Positions 1 through 5,383 of a stretch of 6,535 bases of DNA are shown in pieces. Numbering within the stretch: the stretch's first letter is position 1; each line of letters opens with the position of its first letter. The stretch is from Alphaproteobacteria bacterium (GTDB taxonomy: Bacteria > Pseudomonadota > Alphaproteobacteria > RF32 > CAG-239): the NCBI GenBank assembly GCA_017452115.1, contig JAFTNB010000206.1:1-6535 (forward strand), written 5' to 3'. Under the pieces are notes generated by a model that had not been told where the DNA came from, searched no databases, and was given only the letters and a program-made list of their open reading frames with translations. Both the position numbers and the translations under genes were made by a program.

Positions 1-1528
1 TAGTTCAGAAACGTATTACGAAAATGGCAAAATTGCTACCACAATAGATAAGTTGCAGAATACATTAACACAGTATGACCAAAATGGCAATGTTATGTTT
101 GTTGAAAAAATTGACCGCAATACAAATGTCACTTATCGAAATGGGCAAGTCGCAGCTATTGAAAAGAAAAATCTGATAAGTGAAAATAGAACAGTAACTT
201 TATATGATGATAAAGGACAAGTCACTACTAGTATTGCCCTAAATAAAGATGATCAAGTTAACTTTCAAGATGGTTATTTGTCTTCAGTTATAAAACATAA
301 AAAAGGCGATAGAATTTTTGGTGGCTCAGAGGAAATTATTGAAACTCAATATAATAGCAATGGAAAAATATCATCTGTTACACATAAAGTTCAAATAAAC
401 GACAAACAATCAATACTTGATGAAACAACGGGCATGTATGTGACAACTTCTCATACCACTTATCATGATAACGGAAAGTTAGCTTCCATTACTACCTATA
501 AACAAAAGCATAAAAAAAGTGGAAAAAAAACATCATTTGATGATAAAACTTATCATCAGGAAGGTGAAGCTGATTCATATATATCATCAATTGAACAATA
601 TGATGAAAATGGTAAAAAAACAGTTTCCTTAAAATTAAACGAAAATGACGATGTCAGTTATAATGGTGACAAGATTGCTATGATTACCCGCCGAGATAAA
701 GAAGGAATTCCGCAATCAACAACCAGTTATAATGCCGATGGAACTGTTGCTAATATCACTAATTACGGTAAAGACGGAAAAGTAATTTCCTCCTTGGATT
801 ATGAAAATGGTCATCCGGTGAGAGGACGACAAGAGGGAACAGAAAATTATCAAGACATATTTGCCCCTAAACAAGAAGAAAAAACTGAAATAAATGAAAA
901 AATAGCTTTAATTAAAAATAAAAAATTACAACAACAAGCCGAAAAATCAGAAGAAACAGCTCAAACCGCAATGGAAACATTATCTGAAAATGCTAAACAA
1001 GAAGATAATACACCGGTAACATTGAACTCTATTGCTCAAACAGCTGATAACATTGCCAATAAACATCCAACATTATTACCTCAAGAAGTACAGGTATTAA
1101 AAGATGTAACGGAAAACAAAAATGCCAATCACGATGTTGCCGATACGGTTACAGATATTACTAACAATATTGAACAACATCCGGCAATCGATAATGGTAC
1201 ATTATCCAAAGAACTAGTTGCTATAATGTTTACACAAATTATGCTTTTAAGAAAAGAAATTGAAGAATTAAGAAAAAAAGATGCACAGCAAACTACTGCA
1301 CCTAAACCAAGGAAGGACGCTTCTTATATAGAAGATGCCGTGGTTGTAGAAGAGAGGCCTCAAGCAGTTGAAATTCAACAAATTGATACCAATCTAAAAA
1401 ATGCTACTCTTAAAGAACCCACTGCAGGAATGAAAATTGCAAAGGAATTCAATGAGAGATTAATACGTTTACATCAACGTAATACAAAACATCCATTTTT
1501 AATATCTTCAACTACTCACAACAGATAA
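1..1528 (+). CDS. Repeat protein with MORN_2/YwqK-like Tyr-x-x-x-Gly units and helical C-terminal region (5' partial)
   Basis: The reading frame is open to the left edge of the window (first whole codon at 2), so the true start lies outside. The TTG at 53 is not a credible start, because a repeat unit (YYENGKIATT) is already in frame before it. Numbering from that TTG, residues up to about 257 are a chain of units of the type Y-[DNH]-x-[NDK]-G-K/Q-[IVL]-[AS]-S-[IV], like the MORN_2/YwqK (COG2849) repeats. Residues 260-320 are charged and Gln/Glu/Lys-rich. Residues 326-392 hold two similar helical segments. Residues 384-410 (LSKELVAIMF to LRKKD) look like a short amphipathic helix or coiled coil, and the last 80 residues appear disordered. 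No membrane segment is visible. A signal peptide cannot be judged. The function is not recognised; a binding or surface scaffold role is only a guess. The TAA stop is followed directly by a strong hairpin terminator. Confidence 0.85.
   Translation, partial: SSETYYENGKIATTIDKLQNTLTQYDQNGNVMFVEKIDRNTNVTYRNGQVAAIEKKNLISENRTVTLYDDKGQVTTSIALNKDDQVNFQDGYLSSVIKHKKGDRIFGGSEEIIETQYNSNGKISSVTHKVQINDKQSILDETTGMYVTTSHTTYHDNGKLASITTYKQKHKKSGKKTSFDDKTYHQEGEADSYISSIEQYDENGKKTVSLKLNENDDVSYNGDKIAMITRRDKEGIPQSTTSYNADGTVANITNYGKDGKVISSLDYENGHPVRGRQEGTENYQDIFAPKQEEKTEINEKIALIKNKKLQQQAEKSEETAQTAMETLSENAKQEDNTPVTLNSIAQTADNIANKHPTLLPQEVQVLKDVTENKNANHDVADTVTDITNNIEQHPAIDNGTLSKELVAIMFTQIMLLRKEIEELRKKDAQQTTAPKPRKDASYIEDAVVVEERPQAVEIQQIDTNLKNATLKEPTAGMKIAKEFNERLIRLHQRNTKHPFLISSTTHNR
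2..826 (+). repeat. Degenerate protein-level repeats, including three 29-residue units
   Basis: The coding sequence consists of related units beginning with Tyr and a Gly four residues later. Three longer units have the same 29-residue length: 74-160, 203-289 and 599-685. They share the pattern Y-D-x-x-G, then a Leu/Ile-rich stretch, Asn/Asp-rich residues, V-x-[YF], a short Asp/Asn/Gly turn, and end in [IV]-[AS]-x-[IV]. Shorter units lie between them (YNSNGKISSV, YHDNGKLASI). At the end three Tyr residues are spaced exactly 12 apart (residues 226, 238, 250). The DNA is not strongly conserved between units, so this is an old protein repeat and not a recent tandem duplication. Confidence 0.75.
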
Positions 1529-1536
1529 AATAAAAC

Positions 1537-1574
1537 AAAAAACTCCTGAAGTCCAAAGACGACAGGAGTTTTTT
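1537..1574. terminator. Bidirectional intrinsic terminator between convergent genes
   Basis: A perfect 12-bp inverted repeat (aaaaaactcctg / caggagtttttt; arms 1537-1548 and 1563-1574) encloses a 14-nt loop. The loop can form a further GTC/GAC stem (1551-1553 with 1558-1560) around a CAAA tetraloop. The A-run on one side and the T-run on the other give a U-tract on both strands. It therefore suits the + strand repeat gene, whose stop ends at 1528, and the - strand gene, whose stop begins at 1579. Confidence 0.9.
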
Positions 1575-1578
1575 GTTG

Positions 1579-2415
1579 TTACGCACGATAAGTAGACTGT
1601 TTTATCTCCGAAGTATGAAGTAAAACTTTTGATGTTTCTGAATGAGTAAAAGATGAATGAGTTTTCATTTCATTATAAACTTGGTCAACAACACCGTCCA
1701 CCAAATTATAATCAATCTCAAAATTCATTTTTTCGCTATGCCACAATATGGTCAGCATAAAAATTTCTTCAGGATTAAATTGAGTAATACTTTTTCCTAA
1801 ATCATACTGCTTCTTAACTTTCAAAGCCCATTCTTGTGAAAAATATGTATTAGAAATACGTTTTAGCACATCCAATACATCACCAAAAACTTTAGCATTC
1901 TTATTCTCATCCTTATATAGTTCATGCCAAGAATGCAGCCAAACATCGGAACTGACAGACTTTACATTAAGAGCCAAACACACTGGCAACATGTATCTTA
2001 TATATTCCGGATAAAAATGGATTAATGTTCCAAACGCATTCAACGGTTTATCCGGCTTGGTCAAAAAAGCACACTCCCAGTCAATATACATCTCAACCAG
2101 ATGAGGAATAGAACAAAACATTTCCGATTCCACATGGTGAGGGGTACGACTGCGATGTCTGCGCTGAATTTCATCTTCGTTCAACCAAGGAAACATATAC
2201 ATAAACGGCTTGCTGAAATCATGAAACAACCCACGCCAAGAATAACATCCTGTCAAATAGTGTTCACAATCAAGATAAGCGCACTTATGTGCCAAAGTGT
2301 AACAAATTGATGGCCAACGCCAATGTTTGTTAGGATCCCACTTATCACTTTGCTTTTTGAAATACTTGCATAACTTACTGTCTAACAGTCGATATGCATT
2401 ACTTTTTTCTACCAT
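1579..2415 (-). CDS. HD-like His-rich protein, probably DUF5662-related
   Basis: This gene encodes 278 residues with no signal peptide or membrane helix, so it is probably cytoplasmic. It is rich in Trp, Cys and His, mostly in the first 100 residues. The recognisable core is a GLFHDFSK motif (residues 62-69; His65-Asp66) followed by H87-x-x-R-x-P-H-H (residues 87-94), with further His at 43 and 52. This arrangement resembles DUF5662 proteins, whose HDxSK and NPHH-like motifs suggest a divalent-metal site of HD-phosphohydrolase type. The assignment is from remembered motif patterns, and neither enzymatic activity nor substrate can be inferred. The C-terminal half (residues 130-278) is mostly helical-looking with no motif I know. 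The ATG at 2415 is the only usual start codon before an in-frame TAA 15 codons upstream. The gene stands alone, with its own promoter and terminators on both sides. A non-enzymatic relict HD fold is possible. Confidence 0.85.
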   Translation of the reverse strand: MVEKSNAYRLLDSKLCKYFKKQSDKWDPNKHWRWPSICYTLAHKCAYLDCEHYLTGCYSWRGLFHDFSKPFMYMFPWLNEDEIQRRHRSRTPHHVESEMFCSIPHLVEMYIDWECAFLTKPDKPLNAFGTLIHFYPEYIRYMLPVCLALNVKSVSSDVWLHSWHELYKDENKNAKVFGDVLDVLKRISNTYFSQEWALKVKKQYDLGKSITQFNPEEIFMLTILWHSEKMNFEIDYNLVDGVVDQVYNEMKTHSSFTHSETSKVLLHTSEIKQSTYRA

Positions 2416-2456
2416 AATTATATTAATTAAATTAAAAATTAAAATTTTGAATTTTT

Positions 2457-2485
2457 ATAATAAAGATAAGACTTAGATTTGTCAA
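2457..2485 (-). promoter_or_regulatory. Sigma70-type promoter for the HD-like gene
   Basis: On the - strand a perfect -35 box TTGACA (2480-2485) is followed, after a 17-bp spacer, by TATTAT (2457-2462), which has five of six matches to TATAAT. Transcription would start near 2450, giving a leader of about 35 nt. That leader holds no G, so it has no Shine-Dalgarno sequence ahead of the ATG at 2415. Confidence 0.7.
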
Positions 2486-2522
2486 GATAATCTCAAAAGT
2501 AGCTGAATTTTCTTTAGCATAC

Positions 2523-2562
2523 AAAAATTCCGAACATTGGCAATACAATCTTCGGAATTTTT
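2523..2562 (-). terminator. Intrinsic terminator of the MCE-DUF2155 operon
   Basis: A perfect 12-bp inverted repeat (aaaaattccgaa 2523-2534, ttcggaattttt 2551-2562) has a 16-nt loop. The loop contains a second short stem, ATTG/CAAT (2536-2539 with 2546-2549). Read leftwards from the DUF2155 stop at 2589, the stem is followed by a U-tract. It also separates this operon from the promoter of the next - strand gene. The inverted A and T runs could let it work in both directions. Confidence 0.88.
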
Positions 2563-2588
2563 ATATATCTTAATTAGCTTCGCATTAA

Positions 2589-3539
2589 CTATTCGGAAAA
2601 ATCAATCAATTGATCATCAAGCATTCCATTTTCTTCAATTTCTTCCGTATTAATTGCTTCATCCGTAACCACATCTTCCATATGTTCCGGTGATGGCTCT
2701 TGTTGTAGTATTAAAGGTTCAGATATTTCAACATTCTTTATTTCGGAATCTGTAATTATTACAGATGTATCAATCTGCGATTTCTCAGCCGCTAATTTTT
2801 CTTTCCCGGCCTCTTGTGTATCTTTTTGTACCTCTGCTTTTTGTTCAACAGAAACAGGAAGGGCAATATTAATCAAAGCTTGAGGTCCTTCTTCTGTTGT
2901 TTCTTTTATACTGGGAACAGACACTGAAGTATCAGCAATTGACTGATTTTCAGATTTAATTGTTGTTTCATCTTCATTTTGCACAGCAGAAACATCTAAA
3001 GCGGCACCAATTTCTTTATTTTCAAGTGTATTGGTACTTATTTCTTCTTCATCTTTGAGTTTAGATTCATCACGAACTTCTTTTTCGCGTTGAGGGATTT
3101 GTTCACGAATTTTAAGTTCTTCTTCTGTCATGATTTTTAATTGCGGATTAACATCTCCATTTTCACAATTTAATAACCAAATATCATAAATAGGATGTTC
3201 CAGCGGATTTAATGATGACGAAGAAGAAATCATCCAACCGCGAAAAATATTAACCGGATTTTCACTTTTATAATTATCTACAATATCCACAAAAGCAAAA
3301 TTTTCTGGAGTTTCTTCAGGAGGTCGCGTTTTACAAGCTCGCACTACAATAGATAAGCTTCCATATTTTACTTCACTATTTACCGGCACATCAATCATAC
3401 GCACCATTCCGGTAATTTTATCCATTGCTTGCATTCTTGCAATATTAGTATTTATTTCTGCACTATGAACTGTAGAACACATTAATCCCCAACTCAAAGC
3501 AGTAACCAAAAACAAATAATTAATTTTTACTCTCGCCAT
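2589..3539 (-). CDS. Exported DUF2155 family protein with long acidic C-terminal extension
   Basis: This gene encodes 316 residues. An N-terminal Sec signal is likely: Lys/Arg near the start, a hydrophobic stretch at about residues 8-24, and cleavage near residues 26-27. The DUF2155 core spans about residues 32-127. It shows the family hallmarks ARMQAMDKITG (residues 34-44), YGSLSIVVRAC, the RPPEETPE motif, FRGWMISSSSSLNPLEHP and YDIWLLNC. Two conserved Cys (in VRAC and LLNC) could form a disulfide in the periplasm. DUF2155 proteins are typical of Alphaproteobacteria, and their function is not established. From about residue 130 to the end the protein is low-complexity, very rich in Glu, Asp, Thr, Ser and Ile, and looks disordered. 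The start overlaps the end of the upstream MCE gene by 20 nt. Only a weak GGTGA lies 6 nt upstream, which suggests translational coupling. It is the last gene of the operon. Confidence 0.93.
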   Translation of the reverse strand: MARVKINYLFLVTALSWGLMCSTVHSAEINTNIARMQAMDKITGMVRMIDVPVNSEVKYGSLSIVVRACKTRPPEETPENFAFVDIVDNYKSENPVNIFRGWMISSSSSLNPLEHPIYDIWLLNCENGDVNPQLKIMTEEELKIREQIPQREKEVRDESKLKDEEEISTNTLENKEIGAALDVSAVQNEDETTIKSENQSIADTSVSVPSIKETTEEGPQALINIALPVSVEQKAEVQKDTQEAGKEKLAAEKSQIDTSVIITDSEIKNVEISEPLILQQEPSPEHMEDVVTDEAINTEEIEENGMLDDQLIDFSE

Positions 3540-3981
3540 TATCAGTCACCATAAAAATAATTTCACCGACTAAATCTTCTAAAGTTTTGAAGTCTTTAGT
3601 ATTAGCAATAACATCTCCTTCAGTTAAATATTCCTTAGATTTACCCGGTTCAATTTTAATAAACTTATCACCGATTAAACCATCTCCGACAATAATTGCC
3701 GTACTATCTTTAGGAAGTTTTATATTCGAAGACAGACTCATTTTCACTTCAGCTTCAAAATTTTCATCATCTAAATGTTGCCCCACAACAGTTCCAACTT
3801 TAATTCCGTTAATACGTACATCAGAACCGATATTTAAGCCGCCGACTTTTAAAAATCTGGCTGTCACATTATATCCTTTTACCACTTGCAAATCAGAAAC
3901 ATTATAAGCAAAATACAAGAAAAAAGCGGCAACAATTACTACCACAATACCCATAATTGTTTCAACTGGTCTTTTATTCAT
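3520..3981 (-). CDS. mlaD: MlaD-like MCE domain protein, second paralogue
   Basis: The encoded protein is probably a periplasm-facing lipid-binding component anchored in the inner membrane, as in the Mla phospholipid transport system. From the chosen start it has 153 residues. A basic N-terminus with the MlaD-typical VETIMGIVVVIVAAFFLYFAY (positions 6-26) forms one membrane helix, and an MCE domain follows at about residues 34-110. The domain shows the usual ARF-x-x-x-x-GL-x-IGSDVRINGIKVG, a GDGLIGDKFIKIEPG strand-turn, and the terminal KDFKTLEDLVGEIIF helix. An ATG is in frame at 3996, but the one at 3981 is preferred. It has GGAGG (3987-3991) 5 nt upstream and gives the standard MlaD N-terminus. 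With this start it overlaps the upstream MCE stop by 8 nt. The C-terminal region after the MCE domain is short. The neighbour is a distinct paralogue, so the two may form a mixed hexamer. No mlaE or mlaF is present here. Confidence 0.9.
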   Translation of the reverse strand: MNKRPVETIMGIVVVIVAAFFLYFAYNVSDLQVVKGYNVTARFLKVGGLNIGSDVRINGIKVGTVVGQHLDDENFEAEVKMSLSSNIKLPKDSTAIIVGDGLIGDKFIKIEPGKSKEYLTEGDVIANTKDFKTLEDLVGEIIFMVTDNGESKN

Positions 3982-4492
3982 TATTTCCTCCATCATTTAC
4001 TTGCTTTTCTGTAGACTTTTTACGATTAGATTTTCCAATACTTATAATTCGATCCAAAAGCTCATCCAAAACCATTGCATCTTGAGTATAAGCAAATTCC
4101 CCTCCCGAAACAATATTATCTTCAGAGCCCCCTGGTTCTACCTCAATATATTTAGCCCCCATTAAACCGCTGCTAACAATAGATGCACTGCTATCATCGG
4201 GAATTTTAATTCCATCTTTAATTTCCAAACGTAACACAGCCTTAAAATGTTCATCCAATTTTGCATCAACAACACGCCCGATATTCATGCCAGCCATTCG
4301 CACCCAATCACCGATTAATAATCCATCAGTACGATTAAATCTGGCATTTACAGAATAATATTTACCATTATCCAATTCAACATCATTGTGGCTCAATACA
4401 AAATATGTCAATATTCCAAGCACAACAAAGCAAACATATATTCCCATTTTCAGATATCTGCTTTCTTCTTTAGAATAAAATTCTTTTGTCAT
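3974..4492 (-). CDS. mlaD: MlaD-like MCE domain protein, first paralogue
   Basis: This is the first gene of the - strand operon and encodes 172 residues from the chosen start. One membrane helix is predicted at about residues 14-34 (YLKMGIYVCFVVLGILTYFVL). A periplasmic MCE domain follows at about 44-121, with ARF-x-x-x-x-GLLIGDWVRMAGMNIG, an SSGLMGAKYIEVEPGG turn and a conserved TQDAMVLDELLDRII helix. The last part closely resembles the pore helix region of Escherichia coli MlaD (183 residues) as I recall it. A Lys/Arg-rich tail follows. An upstream in-frame ATG exists at 4504, but it has no Shine-Dalgarno sequence. The ATG at 4492 has GGAG (4499-4502) 6 nt upstream, so it is preferred. The expected role is in phospholipid traffic between the two membranes. 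It differs clearly in sequence from the next gene, so the pair is not a recent duplication. Confidence 0.9.
   Translation of the reverse strand: MTKEFYSKEESRYLKMGIYVCFVVLGILTYFVLSHNDVELDNGKYYSVNARFNRTDGLLIGDWVRMAGMNIGRVVDAKLDEHFKAVLRLEIKDGIKIPDDSSASIVSSGLMGAKYIEVEPGGSEDNIVSGGEFAYTQDAMVLDELLDRIISIGKSNRKKSTEKQVNDGGNNE
3987..3991 (-). promoter_or_regulatory. Shine-Dalgarno deciding the start of the second MCE gene
   Basis: GGAGG on the - strand lies 5 nt before the ATG at 3981. It lies inside the end of the first MCE gene. Two further ATG codons (3996 and 3993) precede or overlap it and are not served by it. This supports starting the protein at MNKRPVETIMG. Confidence 0.8.
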
Positions 4493-4498
4493 TTTCTT

Positions 4499-4502
4499 CT
4501 CC
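4499..4502 (-). promoter_or_regulatory. Shine-Dalgarno deciding the start of the first MCE gene
   Basis: GGAG (part of ATGGAGAAGAAAATG, 4504-4490) sits 6 nt before the ATG at 4492. The ATG at 4504 overlaps this site and itself has no purine-rich sequence upstream, so 4492 is the more likely start. Confidence 0.65.
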
Positions 4503-4545
4503 ATAACATCTATGAATCTAGCGGAATCATAACAAATTTTCTCAT

Positions 4546-4574
4546 AAAATAAATAAAAATAACTATTTTGTCAA
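4546..4574 (-). promoter_or_regulatory. Promoter of the MCE-DUF2155 operon
   Basis: On the - strand a perfect -35 TTGACA (4569-4574) is followed, after a 17-bp spacer, by TATTTT (4546-4551), a moderate -10 box. A TTGTnnACAA inverted repeat (4568-4577) overlaps the -35 box. A competing TATGAT lies closer to the gene but has no good -35 box. Confidence 0.55.
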
Positions 4575-4599
4575 CAATCTTTTTAAAAAAAGAAAATAA

Positions 4600-4630
4600 T
4601 TGTTAAAATTTAAAATAAAGTTGCTAGAAT
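4600..4630 (+). promoter_or_regulatory. Divergent promoter of the GldA/F/G-type ABC operon
   Basis: TAGAAT (4625-4630) is preceded by TGC, an extended -10 element. A TTGTTA -35-like box lies at 4600-4605 with a 19-bp spacer, longer than ideal, which the extended -10 could compensate. The transcript would begin near 4637. A Shine-Dalgarno AAGGGA (4645-4650) follows, 7 nt before the ATG at 4658. Confidence 0.5.
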
Positions 4631-4657
4631 ATAAAAAACATCAAAAGGGAAAATATA

Positions 4658-5383
4658 ATGATTGAAATCAAAAATCTTCATAAAAATTTTGGACGCATAA
4701 AAGCAATAAAAAATATTAATTTGTCCCTAAAACAAGGAGAAATAATCACTTTACTAGGTCCCAACGGTGCCGGAAAAACAACTTTTATGCGTCTGCTGAC
4801 CGGATTTATTTTTCCCGATTCCGGTGAAATTAAAATACTGAATCAAAATATAGAACATAACAGAATAGAAGCTCTTTCCCATATCGGTTATGTACCGGAA
4901 AATTCTCCTTTATACGGAGATATGACGGTTTTTGAATATCTTAAATTTATTGCCAAACTACATCATCTCAACGATTCTGTTTTTATTGAACGTTGCCAAA
5001 ATATTATAAAAACATTTTCTTTATCAGAAGTTATAAATCAAAAAATAGAAACTTTATCCAAAGGTTTTCGCCACCGAGTAGCAATTTCAGCTGCTTTATT
5101 GTCAAAACCTAAAATTCTTATCTTAGATGAACCTACAGAAGGTTTGGATCCCAATCAAAAACATGAATTGCGTGAATTTATAAAAACGTATGGCAAAAAC
5201 AATCTGGTCATTGTTTCTACTCACATTATGGAAGAAGTAGAAGCCTTATCAACCAGAGTTATCCTTATCAATAAAGGAAAAATAATCAAAGACACAACAA
5301 CAGATGAGCTTAAGGCTCTCAGCCCTTCCGGAAGTATTGATGAAGCATTTCGCAACATTACGAGCAATAGGAGCCACCAATGA
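4658..5383 (+). CDS. ABC transporter ATP-binding protein, GldA/NosF type
   Basis: This is a 241-residue cytoplasmic ATPase that powers an ABC-2 type transporter. All nucleotide-binding motifs are present: Walker A GPNGAGKTT (34-42), Q-loop region GYVPENSPLY (77-86), signature LSKGFRHRV (133-141), Walker B KILILDEP (152-159), D-loop GLDPNQ, and the switch His in STHIMEE (His189). The Q-loop Gln is replaced by Glu81, and the signature reads LSKGF where LSGGQ is classical. Both are usual for the GldA/NosF/CcmA-like subgroup and are not signs of inactivation. Length is normal for a single nucleotide-binding domain. The end overlaps the permease gene by ATGA (4 nt), indicating coupled synthesis of the two subunits. 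It is divergent from the MCE genes and is not an MlaF type. The cargo is unknown. The name GldA refers to Flavobacterium gliding, which need not apply here. Confidence 0.95.
   Translation: MIEIKNLHKNFGRIKAIKNINLSLKQGEIITLLGPNGAGKTTFMRLLTGFIFPDSGEIKILNQNIEHNRIEALSHIGYVPENSPLYGDMTVFEYLKFIAKLHHLNDSVFIERCQNIIKTFSLSEVINQKIETLSKGFRHRVAISAALLSKPKILILDEPTEGLDPNQKHELREFIKTYGKNNLVIVSTHIMEEVEALSTRVILINKGKIIKDTTTDELKALSPSGSIDEAFRNITSNRSHQ

Noticed and set aside
53..55. TTG as the start of the first gene
   Set aside because: The frame stays open to the left edge, and a typical repeat unit is already encoded before this codon.
2..826. RHS/YD-repeat toxin
   Set aside because: The YD-like motifs are short and lack the regular RHS consensus, there is no RHS core or C-terminal toxin domain, and no immunity gene follows.
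2101..2310. Open frame on the + strand inside the HD-like gene
   Set aside because: It is antisense to a gene with clear family motifs, and its product has no recognisable domain and no credible ribosome binding site.
3470..3485. Lipoprotein signal at Cys21 of the DUF2155 protein
   Set aside because: The residues before the Cys (Gly-Leu-Met) do not fit a lipobox. A plain Sec signal with cleavage near residues 26-27 fits better.
3587..3907. Open frame on the + strand inside the second MCE gene
   Set aside because: It is an antisense shadow of a well-supported MCE domain.
4573..4604. Hairpin in the divergent intergenic region (aacaat and attgtt arms)
   Set aside because: The arms are imperfect and made almost only of A and T. 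Such pairings arise by chance in this AT-rich DNA, and no G/C stem supports it.
4658..5383. The ABC ATPase as MlaF, the partner of the adjacent MCE proteins
   Set aside because: It is divergently transcribed, overlaps a GldF-type permease gene, and has GldA-type features (GYVPE Q-loop region, LSKGF signature).
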